Position numbers and translations under genes: made by a program
Assembly (NCBI GenBank): GCA_020160755.1
Contig: JAIUPN010000013.1
Span: forward strand, 1-64,000
Source of the DNA: Pseudomonadota bacterium
Lineage (GTDB): Bacteria; Pseudomonadota; Alphaproteobacteria; Sphingomonadales; Sphingomonadaceae
Direction of reading: 5' to 3'
Length of the DNA stretch: 64,000 bases
In this document: piece after piece, positions 8,175-17,210 of the stretch
Layout of the letters: every line of letters starts with the position of its first letter
How positions within the stretch are numbered: position 1 is the stretch's first letter
Notes under the pieces: model-generated
Told to the model about the DNA's origin: nothing
What the model saw: the letters and a program-made list of their open reading frames with translations, nothing else
Database searches by the model: none

Positions 8175-10058
8175 CTAGATTCGCTGCATTGCGCGCAAGA
8201 TATCGAGCATGCCTGCCCCCTGAAAGCTGCGCTCGCGTCCGAGATCGGTGCAGCTTTCGCACAGGATCGCCTTGATCTCGGCGGCGCGGCCGACGAACTC
8301 GGGATTACGCGCCATCAGCATCGCCGCCGCGCCGCTGACGTGCGGCGCGGCCATGCTCGTGCCGCTGAGGGCGTCCTCGCTCGGGCCGGGGATCATGCTC
8401 CATATTTTCTCCCCGGGCGCGACCAGATCAGGTTTCTGGCGACCGTCGCCCGTGGGCCCGCGGCTCGAGAAGAAGCTGACGCCATAGCTGTGGGGCGAGG
8501 TGCGATGCGTTGCACCGACCGTGATCACCGCCTCGGCGTTGCCCGGGTCGGTGATACTCGATGGCGCGTAGGATTCGAAGGCGCCGCCGTCGCTGAGATG
8601 GTAACTTTGAAAGCCGCGATTGCCGGCGGCCGCGACGACGACGACACCCGAAGCAACGAGTTTGCTCGCCTCTTCGCAAACAGGAGTTTGGCCGCACGCA
8701 TAATTGCGCACATCGTGGTGAATCGACAGGCTGATATTGGCGCCATGAATTTCGGTGTGATAGGATCTTGTGTTGAGATAGCGGATGAACTGCAAGGCGC
8801 CGACGAGCGCAAATTCGCTATCGTCGCCGCCTCCGGTCACGACACGGAAATCATAGAGGCGGATGTCGGGACACACCCCGCGCTGCGCAGTCGGTGCCCC
8901 GCCTGCGAAGTCGGCCGCATCCCAGCCGCCGCCGATAATCCCCGCGACATGCGTACCGTGGGGGTGCGCCGGCACGCCGGGCGAGGCTTCGAGAACATAT
9001 TTCTCGGCGCGCATCCAGTCGACAGGCCTGCGCTCGCGTGCGTCCTGCGCGAGCGATAACAGATCCTCGATGACGAAGCCGAGCGACAGACCCGTGCGCT
9101 CGGCGAGGAACCGCGCATTGTCGCGGAGGATGTCGCCATCATAAAGATGATCGACCAGCACGGCGCGGCGAAGCTGCGTAAAATCATAGGTGGCAACGAC
9201 CCGGCTATTTGGCGGATCGCGCAAATCCTTGAAGGCGGGATGGCTCGCATCGATCCCCGTGTCAAGGACCGCCCAAGCAAGCCGCTCGCAGTTCACAGAA
9301 AAAAGCGTCGCGGCCGCGTCGCCCTTGATCGCCGGCACCGAGCGGTCGATCGCGAGCTCGACCGGGCGGTTCAGCGATACCGCGAATATATCATAATCGC
9401 TGCCTAGGCCGATGGGGCGCAGCCGCACCAGATGCTCGCCAATCTCGCCGGCAAGCGCCGCGATCGCCTCAATGTCGGCGCGGCGATAAAAGTCGGCGGG
9501 CGTCCCGATTTCGGCAGCGTCGGCGGCCTCGGCGCCTTCGGCCCATAGCAGCGATGCCAGCACGCGCAGCGTCGCGGCGAGACGTTCGATCCCGGGAGGC
9601 GTCTCGATGGTCGCGCTTTCCCAACCGCGTCTGCGGCGCAGCTCGTGCAGTTGCCGCGCGACGCGCTCCTCCACGCCCGCTGCGACACCATCGTCGGCAG
9701 CGAGACCAAGCGACCGTGCCCAGCGGGTGAAAGGCAGCAGCGAATAGGCAAGTTCCTTGATGCGCAGGCGGGCCGCCACAAGACCTTCGACGAAGGACAG
9801 GCCGTAACCGAGCCGATGGCCGGCGTCGCCGAAGCCGGGGCGCTCGGGCGTATCGTAAAGTCGCGCGGCGATGCGCGCCGCGACAAGCCCGGTGGGCGTG
9901 TCGCGATAGGCCTCGACCAGGAGATCGAGCGCTTCGCCTGGCGCCCCGGCATAGCCCGCCCAGACGTCGCTCCGGACCGGCGAATCCTGCACGAGACGCC
10001 CATCAGCGTCGGGACCAAGAACGAGGCTGTTGACCACCTCGCGACCCAGAATGATCAT
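8175..10058 (-). CDS. S8 family serine peptidase (subtilase)
   Basis: A 627-residue subtilisin-family protease with a complete triad: Asp266 in AVLDTGID, His370 in PHGTHVAGI and Ser568 in GTSMAAPHVSG. About 240 residues precede the catalytic domain; they are helical and not a normal propeptide, and no signal peptide is seen, so the enzyme is probably cytoplasmic. I chose the ATG at 10058 because GGGAGGGG lies just before it; an upstream start would add 32 unlikely residues. It heads the leftward group with the MBL-fold and DUF4062 genes and diverges from the DUF2235-TIR-SLOG operon. Subtilases occur as effectors in several defence systems, so it may be a triggered protease. Confidence 0.88.
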   Translation of the reverse strand: MIILGREVVNSLVLGPDADGRLVQDSPVRSDVWAGYAGAPGEALDLLVEAYRDTPTGLVAARIAARLYDTPERPGFGDAGHRLGYGLSFVEGLVAARLRIKELAYSLLPFTRWARSLGLAADDGVAAGVEERVARQLHELRRRRGWESATIETPPGIERLAATLRVLASLLWAEGAEAADAAEIGTPADFYRRADIEAIAALAGEIGEHLVRLRPIGLGSDYDIFAVSLNRPVELAIDRSVPAIKGDAAATLFSVNCERLAWAVLDTGIDASHPAFKDLRDPPNSRVVATYDFTQLRRAVLVDHLYDGDILRDNARFLAERTGLSLGFVIEDLLSLAQDARERRPVDWMRAEKYVLEASPGVPAHPHGTHVAGIIGGGWDAADFAGGAPTAQRGVCPDIRLYDFRVVTGGGDDSEFALVGALQFIRYLNTRSYHTEIHGANISLSIHHDVRNYACGQTPVCEEASKLVASGVVVVAAAGNRGFQSYHLSDGGAFESYAPSSITDPGNAEAVITVGATHRTSPHSYGVSFFSSRGPTGDGRQKPDLVAPGEKIWSMIPGPSEDALSGTSMAAPHVSGAAAMLMARNPEFVGRAAEIKAILCESCTDLGRERSFQGAGMLDILRAMQRI

Positions 10059-10291
10059 GTCCCCTCCCGTCACGGCCGCGCGAGCATCGATGCGGCGCGA
10101 ACACGCGACACGCCGAACATGCTCGAAGGTGCGAGGGCCGTACCCGGCTGTCAAACATTATCGCATCGGCTTTGGTAAGGATTGCCGGGCCGGGCGCACG
10201 CTACCGATAAATAGCATATCGGGGAAGATTGCGCTTTGCAGCGCGCGGCCATGAGCTATCGTGCCGGTCTCGAAAATCAGGGAGAGGGCCT

Positions 10292-11389
10292 GTGGAGGGC
10301 AAGCGGCCGCGTAACGTCATTGTCTGCTGCGACGGCACGTCGAACCAGCCGGCAAAACACCAAACCAATGTCGCACGCCTGGTCTACGCACTCGAAAAGG
10401 ACATTGAGGCGCAGCATGTCTATTATCAGCCGGGCCTTGGAACGCGCGCGTCGCCCGGTTTCCCGCTTCCCGTCGGCAATTATCTGGCGCGGGTTGGGGG
10501 CATGGCGTTCGGCTACGGGATCAAAGACGACCTGCGCGACGCCTATGTGTTCATCATGAACCATTGGCGGCCAGGCGACCAGCTCTTCCTGTTCGGATTC
10601 AGCCGCGGCGCCTATACCGTCCGTATCCTCGCTGCCCTGCTCTCCACTTACGGCGTTCCGATGCCCGGCAACGAGGCGCTTCTACCCTATGCGATCAAGA
10701 TGTTCTGGCGCGCCAATGGGGCCGAAGGCGCAGCGTTCGACACGGTCATGACGCTCGCTAGGCGTTTCAAGGCCAATCTCTCGATGGCCGAATGCAAGCC
10801 CCATTTTGTTGGCGTTTGGGATACGGTGAGTTCGGTCGGCTGGATCGGAACACCCGTGGCGCTACCCTATACGGGCGCCAATCCGGATATCGCGCATATC
10901 CGGCATGCGATTGCGCTCGACGAGAAGCGGGCCTTTTTCAGGACAAACCGCTTCCGCCCGCACGCCCGGCAGGATTGTGCGGAAATGTGGTTTCCGGGCG
11001 ATCATTGCGACGTCGGCGGGGGTCATGCCGAATCGGCATCCGGCCTCAGCAAATATTCGCTCCGCTGGATGGCCGACGAAGCCGCGGCGAAAGGGCTTGG
11101 CATCGATAAAGACCGCCTTGCCGACATACTCGGCGAGAGCGAGGGGAGCCATTTCACGCCCGCCTCGCCGAAGGCTGAAATTCACCGCATGCCCTTCTAT
11201 TGGTGGCCGGCAGAATTTCTTCCCAAGAAGCGCTGGGACAACAAGACCCAGCGAACGACACGCCGCCTCAATCTTTTCCGTCGCCGGCGCCCACCGAAAA
11301 ACGCGCTGATCCACCCAGTCGCGTGGGATATCGACGGCTATGCCGAACGTTATCTTAAGGACTTCCGTCGTCCAGAGGCGCCGCAATGA
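10292..11389 (+). CDS. DUF2235 alpha/beta hydrolase
   Basis: About 365 residues. It opens RNVIVCCDGTSN, the hallmark of DUF2235, and has the nucleophile elbow FGFSRGAYTVR (G-x-S-x-G). DUF2235 includes type VI secretion phospholipases and many uncharacterised hydrolases. I chose the GTG at 10292, preceded by GGAGAGGG; an ATG at 10229 would add 21 residues with no family match. It is the first gene of a rightward operon, with a TIR gene 43 bases downstream and then a SLOG gene. In that setting it is a good candidate for a lipase-type effector, but its substrate is unknown. Confidence 0.8.
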   Translation: MEGKRPRNVIVCCDGTSNQPAKHQTNVARLVYALEKDIEAQHVYYQPGLGTRASPGFPLPVGNYLARVGGMAFGYGIKDDLRDAYVFIMNHWRPGDQLFLFGFSRGAYTVRILAALLSTYGVPMPGNEALLPYAIKMFWRANGAEGAAFDTVMTLARRFKANLSMAECKPHFVGVWDTVSSVGWIGTPVALPYTGANPDIAHIRHAIALDEKRAFFRTNRFRPHARQDCAEMWFPGDHCDVGGGHAESASGLSKYSLRWMADEAAAKGLGIDKDRLADILGESEGSHFTPASPKAEIHRMPFYWWPAEFLPKKRWDNKTQRTTRRLNLFRRRRPPKNALIHPVAWDIDGYAERYLKDFRRPEAPQ

Positions 11390-11432
11390 TGCGGTTGGCA
11401 TGCGTTCCCTTTCGACGCGAGGAGAGACCGCA

Positions 11433-12593
11433 ATGAGCCATTACGAACTCGCCATTCTCGGTTCGCCGACCGAGGCCGAGCGAGCTGCGCTTGTCCGCGC
11501 GATTGCCACGCTCGTCGGCGATTTCGGCATGGAGATCGGCCGCGAGCTAATTCTGCACAACGGCGCTAGCGTGGCCGGGCGCAACCCCCGTGCCGCCTTC
11601 GTTGCTGCCTATTTTGGGGGCGTCCCCGCATGCGATGTTGAAGCGGCGCGGATGCTCGTTGCGCAAAGCGCGCCCGTGGTCCCGACCGTGGGGCCAACCC
11701 AGGAATTTGGCGCCTGCATTCCCGATTTCCTCCAGTCGGCAAACGGGCTTCGCCGGCGGGGTGACGACGAAGCGATGCGCGAGCTCGCAGCAGCGCTCCT
11801 CGAATGCATCGGCTTGCTTCGTCAGCAGCGGCGCGTCTTTGTGAGCTACCGCCGTACCGAGGCGCGCGCCGCAGCGCTTCAACTCCATGACCTGTTGTCG
11901 GCACGCGGGTTCGACGTCTTTCTCGACACGCACGACATCCGTCCCGGCGATCCCTTCCAAGAAGTGCTGTGGCACCGCCTTGTCGATTCGGATGTCATGG
12001 TCATGCTCGACACACCGACCTATTTCGAGAGCCGCTGGACCCGGCATGAAATTGGCCGCGCTCGCGCTAAGGAAATCCATGTGCTCCGCGTCATATGGCC
12101 AGGGCTCGAGCCGAACCGCATGACGGACCTCGCCGAGACGGTCTATCTCGATGCTAACGAACTGACGGGTTCCGACGGTCCGATCGTCGATACCGCCGCC
12201 GATGCGATCTTGCTGCGGGTCGAGGATTTGCGCAGCCGGAGCATCGCCGCGCGCTTCATGTCGATCACTGGCAAGCTCAGGGCCGACATTGTGAAGATTG
12301 GGGCCGAGGTGGAGGGAATCGGCGCGCATCGGGCAATCGCGGTGCGCCTGCTCGATCAACGCAAGGTCTGGGCCTATCCGATCGTCGGAATCCCGACCGC
12401 TGAAATTTTGAACGATGTGGTTGAAAAGGCGCGGCGCGCCGAGCAGCAGGGCATACCGGTGCTCGTTTACGACCATATTGGAATCCGGCAGGCTTGGACG
12501 GCGCATCTGAAGTGGCTCGACGAACAGATTGCGGCCGTGCGCGCGATCAAGGTGTCCGACGCCGGTTGGGAACTGGCCGGATGGGAGGCTTGA
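11433..12593 (+). CDS. TIR domain protein with extra N- and C-terminal regions
   Basis: A 386-residue protein with a central TIR domain at about 134-265. It contains RRVFVSYRRTEAR, GFDVFLDTHDIRPGD and the SRWTRHEIGRA helix with putative catalytic Glu206. About 130 residues precede the TIR and about 120 follow it. The N-terminal part has alternating strands and helices and may be a nucleotide- or ligand-binding fold, but I cannot name it. The start has GGAGAG just upstream. Its stop overlaps the SLOG gene start (TGATG), so the two are translationally coupled. A TIR enzyme paired with a separate SLOG sensor resembles Thoeris in split form. Confidence 0.8.
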   Translation: MSHYELAILGSPTEAERAALVRAIATLVGDFGMEIGRELILHNGASVAGRNPRAAFVAAYFGGVPACDVEAARMLVAQSAPVVPTVGPTQEFGACIPDFLQSANGLRRRGDDEAMRELAAALLECIGLLRQQRRVFVSYRRTEARAAALQLHDLLSARGFDVFLDTHDIRPGDPFQEVLWHRLVDSDVMVMLDTPTYFESRWTRHEIGRARAKEIHVLRVIWPGLEPNRMTDLAETVYLDANELTGSDGPIVDTAADAILLRVEDLRSRSIAARFMSITGKLRADIVKIGAEVEGIGAHRAIAVRLLDQRKVWAYPIVGIPTAEILNDVVEKARRAEQQGIPVLVYDHIGIRQAWTAHLKWLDEQIAAVRAIKVSDAGWELAGWEA

Positions 12594-13243
12594 TGATGGA
12601 TGCAATTTTCCTGTCCGCCGGCGTCCCCGATCCGCGGCGCGGTCCCGAATATGCCGCAACCGCCGATACGGTGGCGATTACCGCCGCGGTCTCGGCGCTA
12701 GTCTATGTCACGCTCGGACGCCGTCCGCTGATTTGGGGCGGCCACCCTGCGATCACCCCGATGATCTGGGTCATAGCCGAAGACTTAGGCCTCGATTACG
12801 GACGGTGGGTCGGGCTCTATCAGTCACGCCATTTCGAAGACCAGTTTCCGCAAGACAATGCACGGTTCGGCAATGTCACGCTCACCGACGATATCGCCGG
12901 CGATCGCGCGCAAAGCTTGCTGCATATGCGCCGACGGATGTTCAGCGAGCATCGCTTCGCCGCCGCTGTCTTCATCGGCGGCATGGGCGGGATCATCGAC
13001 GAATATGACTTGTTCCGGGAACTTCAGCCCGAGGCCGCGATCATCCCGGTGGTCTCGACCGGCGGCGCCGCGATCGAAGTCGGCAAGCGGCTCGATGCGC
13101 TCGTACCCGATCTCGCTGACGATCCCGACTATGTCGCGCTGTTTCACCGCCACCTCGGGGTTTCGGCCAGGGAGCAGCGTTTCGCCAACCCGGATGCGCA
13201 ACCGCGCGATATCGAAGCGCGTTATTGGCGGCCGCCGGAATGA
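12593..13243 (+). CDS. Free-standing SLOG domain protein
   Basis: A 216-residue Rossmann-type protein. It begins DAIFLSAGVPDP, then has RPLIWGGHPAITPMIW and later AAVFIGGMGGIIDEYDLF and PVVSTGGAA. This arrangement matches the SLOG superfamily, probably the group named SLOG cluster 3, whose members bind nucleotide-like signals in conflict operons. There is a second possible ATG three bases downstream. It overlaps the TIR gene stop as TGATG. I infer that it senses the product of its partner TIR enzyme. No effector domain is attached, so the upstream DUF2235 hydrolase is the obvious candidate output. Confidence 0.68.
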   Translation: MMDAIFLSAGVPDPRRGPEYAATADTVAITAAVSALVYVTLGRRPLIWGGHPAITPMIWVIAEDLGLDYGRWVGLYQSRHFEDQFPQDNARFGNVTLTDDIAGDRAQSLLHMRRRMFSEHRFAAAVFIGGMGGIIDEYDLFRELQPEAAIIPVVSTGGAAIEVGKRLDALVPDLADDPDYVALFHRHLGVSAREQRFANPDAQPRDIEARYWRPPE

Positions 13244-13288
13244 ACCGCGAGCCGTTCCCGATTTGCACGGCCGACGACAGGGCACGGG

Positions 13289-13783
13289 TCAGTCCGAACC
13301 GCCATATCGCATCAGGATTTTTTCCTCGTCGCCGTCGCCAACCACGAGCGACCAGTCCGAAAAGCCGAGCCATCCATCGGGCAGCGACGTGGCGGCCTGC
13401 ATGCCGCTGGCGAGGTCGATCGTGGCTCGGCCAATCCCGCGCTCGAACGGAGCGATGACGAAGCACGAATGGCCCGCCACGAGAAGCTGTCCCTTGAAGG
13501 ACTGCCCTATGTAAGGGCTGGCCGCCGCAGCGACGGGATCCACGCGCACGGCGACGGGGGGCAGCAAGGCGACGGGTTCGCTGTCACTTGGAACCTGAAG
13601 AAACGGCCCGCTCTGATCGGGACGGTCGAAAACGAGTTCCCAGCGATCCTGCGACCCGCCATCGCCCGCCGCCGCTCCGACGCAGAGCGCGAGCCAGCGC
13701 CCGCCGGCATAATCGGACCGAACATAAAATTGTCCCGGTTTTAGCGCGGCGGGATAAACGACACCGACAATTCCTCGCAGCAT
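13289..13783 (-). CDS. Hypothetical protein next to a TIR gene
   Basis: A 164-residue soluble protein with many short beta segments and no domain I recognise. Its start has GGGAG 8 bases upstream, and that site overlaps the stop codon of the TIR gene before it, so the two form a tight leftward pair. It could be a ligand-binding partner or inhibitor of the TIR protein; nothing in the sequence decides this. Confidence 0.6.
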   Translation of the reverse strand: MLRGIVGVVYPAALKPGQFYVRSDYAGGRWLALCVGAAAGDGGSQDRWELVFDRPDQSGPFLQVPSDSEPVALLPPVAVRVDPVAAAASPYIGQSFKGQLLVAGHSCFVIAPFERGIGRATIDLASGMQAATSLPDGWLGFSDWSLVVGDGDEEKILMRYGGSD

Positions 13784-13795
13784 CGCTCGATCTCC

Positions 13796-14752
13796 CTAGT
13801 GCTGCAGCGGCCGGATGAAAGCCGCCCAAAACATTTCCGATGCCCCCTCGAAAGTAAGCTTTGCGGCGCGATCACGGCCGACGTTCATACCCATCGCGCG
13901 AAGAAAGCAACTTTGATCGTCGGCCTCGACATGGAGGCATTCGCTAAAGCTATTGGTATCGCTCGTCTGCCCTTCGAGAAAATGAATCGCCCGGCCCAGC
14001 ATGCCGCCCATGAAAATCGTGCAGCGCGCCGCTGCCGCGCCATCGCGATAAACCGTCGCAAAAAAGCGATCGGCATCGATGCGGCGGATACTCCCCTCAA
14101 TGCCCTGGTTGCGCGCCCCTAGTTCGTCGAGCGATGTTTCGAAAAACCGCACCATATAATCGAAGGCACCGTGCAGGAACTCATCCTTGTCGCGGTCGGA
14201 AAATGTCTTGGCGAGTGCCAGATTACTCGACCGCGGTGCCTCGGGCACGACGGCGCTTCTCTCCAACGGCAAAACCGACCGCATCGCCGGGCTTTCACGT
14301 GTTGCCATTTGCGGCGTAAGCGACGCCGCCGCGGTGCGAATGGCGTTGGCAACCTCGAGAAATGCCTGGTCACGGTCAGGCCAAAGCGTCACCGGCTTGC
14401 CATCGGTGGGAACGGCAAGGAGCTTGCCGAACGGCGCATGTTTCCAATCGCAGGCCCGTAGAATGACGGGAAGCACCACGGCTTCGCCTGCTTCGTGGCG
14501 CTCTATCGCGCGCATCATCTCGACTTCGTAGCAATAATCCGAGGCGAGAAAATCAGGGCTCACGAGCAGGAGAAGGATATCATCCCGTTCGACATGCGCG
14601 CCGATGACCTTGTCGAACGCGGTTCCCGGCTCGATCTTGCGATCATGCCATGTCTCGATGATGCCCTGACGTTGGAGCATCGCCAGTTGCGTCTGCAACT
14701 CGTCGCGCAACGCCTCGTCGCGATGGGAATAGGAAAAGAACAGCGTCGCCAC
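13796..14752 (-). CDS. TIR domain protein
   Basis: About 318 residues. An N-terminal TIR domain (1-135) starts ATLFFSYSHRDE, has the TWHDRKIEPG loop, and carries SDYCYEVEM with a putative catalytic Glu near residue 76. The C-terminal half (about 160-318) is mostly helical and unrecognised. I chose the GTG at 14752, 8 bases after GGAG; a TTG at 14758 is the alternative. The downstream hypothetical gene begins within a few bases of its stop. It is the fifth TIR gene of the island. Confidence 0.8.
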   Translation of the reverse strand: MATLFFSYSHRDEALRDELQTQLAMLQRQGIIETWHDRKIEPGTAFDKVIGAHVERDDILLLLVSPDFLASDYCYEVEMMRAIERHEAGEAVVLPVILRACDWKHAPFGKLLAVPTDGKPVTLWPDRDQAFLEVANAIRTAAASLTPQMATRESPAMRSVLPLERSAVVPEAPRSSNLALAKTFSDRDKDEFLHGAFDYMVRFFETSLDELGARNQGIEGSIRRIDADRFFATVYRDGAAAARCTIFMGGMLGRAIHFLEGQTSDTNSFSECLHVEADDQSCFLRAMGMNVGRDRAAKLTFEGASEMFWAAFIRPLQH

Positions 14753-15289
14753 GTGCAAAACTCCTTTCCCTGACCTTTAGCGTTCCGCATCTGTTCCAAC
14801 AAGCAGGATATAAAAACCACCATTCCAGTTCACGAGAAGTGCGTGCGTCGGAAACTAGCAATCAGGGACGCGACAAAACCGCGTTCGGAATTATCGTCGA
14901 CGGATCGACCCTTGTGAAGCTGGCGTGGAATCGCACGCCCTCGGCCGAACTAGCGTCCGCCACAGTGGCCGGCCCCGCGACTACGGTGCTAATCATGGTC
15001 AGGGACAGCAAACGCTTCACCAAATCCCGAGGCTTGGGGTTCGGACGATTTCTCAGCTGCTAGCCTGCCGATGAGGCCCAGCACCGAGCCCGCTCCGCCA
15101 TCACGATGCTAAGGTGTCCGACCGGGACTGGGTGTTTACTCGCTATAGTGAATGGTCAGAGCGTCGATGTTGATGTGGCCCCGGGCGGATCGTTGTCATC
15201 TGTCGCTGGCCACGCGTCTACGAGCGCAGACGTCCGCTTTACGCGACCGCTGCCCTGAAACCCGCCAGTCCAAAATCGGCCACGAGCTT
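14753..15289. other. Gap between defence island and nuclease/SRAP genes
   Basis: About 540 bases with no convincing gene. Short frames on both strands lack ribosome sites and similarity to anything I know. It separates the defence island from the next leftward operon and should contain the promoter of the TIR gene at 13796-14752. Confidence 0.5.
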
Positions 15290-16000
15290 CTATCGAGGGC
15301 GATAAGGTTCGCAGGCGATTCCGTCGCCATCGCCATCCATCTCGGGGCGATAGCCGGGCTGCCCTCGATATATCGGCGCGGCACCAGCAGCCCAAGCTTC
15401 CTTGCAGTTGCGGAAATATGCGTTGGATGCTGGAGGCGGCGTCGCCGGTCGGGGGCCGTCTGACACGCGCGCGGTCGGCTGGCGCGGGGCGGGGTTGGCG
15501 GCCCGATAGTCGGCGGGCATCTGGAACTCGCCGCTCCAGAGACCGAGTCTGCGCTCACGCGCTCTCGCTTCATTGGGAACATAGGCGGCCGTGAATTTGG
15601 GCAGGGCGACGGCAAGGCCCGCATCGACGATGGCGGCCGAGAGGTCGGTCCGTCCAACCCGGCACATCGCGACGGTACGGCCATAGCCGTCGATGTCGCG
15701 CTGTTCGCAGCGCACGGTCTGGCCATCGATGAGCGCGGCAAGTTTGTCGGCCGCTTCCCGGCCGCAGGCCCAGCGGCCGTCGCCGCGCATGCAGGTCTGC
15801 TTCAGTTCTGGCGCGTCGATCCCGTAAAGCCGGACCAGGACACCTGTGAGGTTGAGCGTATCGCCGTCGGAGACCCGCGCGGGGCCGCTCACGTCCTGTG
15901 CGACCGACGGGATAGGGGGCAGGGCGAGCGAGAGGGTGATAGCGGCGAGCGCGGAGCGCGTGGTCGGGCGTGTCGCGCAGGTCGGGTTTTTCGATGTCAC
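15290..16000 (-). CDS. Secreted thermonuclease-like protein with excalibur domain
   Basis: A 236-residue exported protein. A hydrophobic signal region (about 15-35) is followed by a staphylococcal-nuclease fold: DGDTLNL, then RLYGIDAPELKQ with the catalytic Arg and Glu, and GYGRTVAMC with the second Arg. The C-terminus is an excalibur calcium-binding domain (YFRNCKEAWAAG and DGDGDGIACEPY). It probably degrades DNA or RNA in the periplasm or outside the cell. The start overlaps the stop of the SRAP gene by 4 bases (ATGA), so the two are coupled. Nucleases of this kind are common passengers on sphingomonad mobile elements. Confidence 0.88.
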   Translation of the reverse strand: MTSKNPTCATRPTTRSALAAITLSLALPPIPSVAQDVSGPARVSDGDTLNLTGVLVRLYGIDAPELKQTCMRGDGRWACGREAADKLAALIDGQTVRCEQRDIDGYGRTVAMCRVGRTDLSAAIVDAGLAVALPKFTAAYVPNEARARERRLGLWSGEFQMPADYRAANPAPRQPTARVSDGPRPATPPPASNAYFRNCKEAWAAGAAPIYRGQPGYRPEMDGDGDGIACEPYRPR

Positions 16001-16671
16001 AGTAGGGTTGCGGCTGTGGGCGCCGCATCTTTCCTGGTACGACCCGCGTACCAGAGCTCGGGCGTGTGATCGATGACGAGACGATCGGAGGGATATTGGG
16101 TGACGAGCTCCATCGCCTCCTCGGCCGGTGCGTGCAGCCAGGCCTCATGGTCTTCCGGATGCAGGATGACGGGCATGCGGTCATGGACTTCGAGCATCTC
16201 GGGGACGGCATCGACCATCACCATCGTATAGCTGTCGCCCCATTCGTCGGTCGGGCGCCAGAAACCGGCACAGGCGGCGAGCGGCTGGTCGGCGATGCTT
16301 ATCCATGTGCGCGTCATCTGGCCTTCGGCACCGACGGCTTCGGCAAAGGCGGTGATCGGAATGAGGCAGCGCTGTTCGGGCCGTACGAACCAGTCGCGCC
16401 AGAGACCGTAGTGGTTCATCAACTGGTCGTCGCGCGCATTGTTGACGTGCGTCGGCTTGTTCGGCTTGCCTGTCTTCTTGTTCTTCGAGTGCCGTGGGAA
16501 GCCCCAGACCATCGCGTCCAGCTGCCGTTCGCCCGCGACGTCGCGGACGATGAAGCCCGTGCCGCCCTTCCATACGTCGCCCGAGCTCGCGTTGGTCTCC
16601 TTCTTGCGCTGCGCCTTGAAATGCGAGGCGACCTCGTCGACCGACGCCTTGAGTGTGATCTGGTTGCACAT
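15997..16671 (-). CDS. SRAP family protein (YedK/HMCES-like)
   Basis: SOS-response-associated peptidase family, which crosslinks to abasic sites in single-stranded DNA. The 224-residue protein starts MCNQ, so Cys2 is free to act once Met is removed; this fixes the start at 16671. Other active-site positions are visible: Asn78-Ala-Arg80, Glu111 in AFAEAVG and His163 in EVHDRMPVI. The usual GFYEW motif is altered to AFAEA. It is coupled to the nuclease gene downstream and preceded by a degenerate relative. Protection of single-stranded DNA during transfer would be a sensible role. Confidence 0.9.
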   Translation of the reverse strand: MCNQITLKASVDEVASHFKAQRKKETNASSGDVWKGGTGFIVRDVAGERQLDAMVWGFPRHSKNKKTGKPNKPTHVNNARDDQLMNHYGLWRDWFVRPEQRCLIPITAFAEAVGAEGQMTRTWISIADQPLAACAGFWRPTDEWGDSYTMVMVDAVPEMLEVHDRMPVILHPEDHEAWLHAPAEEAMELVTQYPSDRLVIDHTPELWYAGRTRKDAAPTAATLL

Positions 16672-16684
16672 CGGCGCCTCCGCG

Positions 16685-17200
16685 TCAGGCCGCGCCGAGC
16701 AGTCCTTCGAGACTGTGCTGAATCGGCGGCATGATCGTGAAGCTACCTTCTGCGAACGGGCGCAAGATGTCCAGCGGGGCCCGGGCCTGTTCGAGCCAGT
16801 CATACCAATCGTCGGGGTGTACGACCGCGACGTGACGATCCTTGTATGGTTCCAGGTCCGGATAGGCGGGGACGGTCAGCGCCGCGAAGGCGTCGGGATA
16901 GTCGCGCGTGCCGCGCTGCCAGACGCCCGCGATGCAGAAGAAGGGAATATCGGTGACGAGGCTCGCCGCATAGAGCGTCTTGCCATCGCGCTTGATGCCG
17001 AACTCGTTGGCGAGGATGAGGCAGGGGCTTTCGATCCGCGCGGTTTCGGACTTGAGAAGCGGAATCTGCCCGATCTCGGGGTCGCGTGATCGGAGGCCCC
17101 AATGCGCCTCGATCTGGCGCTCTTCCTGGCCATCCCAGATCATGATCCGGTGCCCGCCTTTGCCGACACCCTGCAGGACGTCGTCGAAATCTCTCTCCAT
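16685..17200 (-). CDS. Degenerate SRAP-like paralogue
   Basis: A 171-residue protein that tracks the SRAP fold but lacks its chemistry. AHWGLRSRD, CLILANEFG, FFCIAGVW and VVHPDDWYDWL align with the SRAP core. The N-terminal MCG/MCN is missing (it starts MERDF), and the catalytic His motif reads KDRHVAV. It lies 13 bases upstream of the true SRAP gene on the same strand. It may be a structural partner or regulator of that protein, or a specialised offshoot. No frameshift is seen, so it looks maintained. Confidence 0.72.
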   Translation of the reverse strand: MERDFDDVLQGVGKGGHRIMIWDGQEERQIEAHWGLRSRDPEIGQIPLLKSETARIESPCLILANEFGIKRDGKTLYAASLVTDIPFFCIAGVWQRGTRDYPDAFAALTVPAYPDLEPYKDRHVAVVHPDDWYDWLEQARAPLDILRPFAEGSFTIMPPIQHSLEGLLGAA

Positions 17201-17210
17201 CGTCTAGCTC

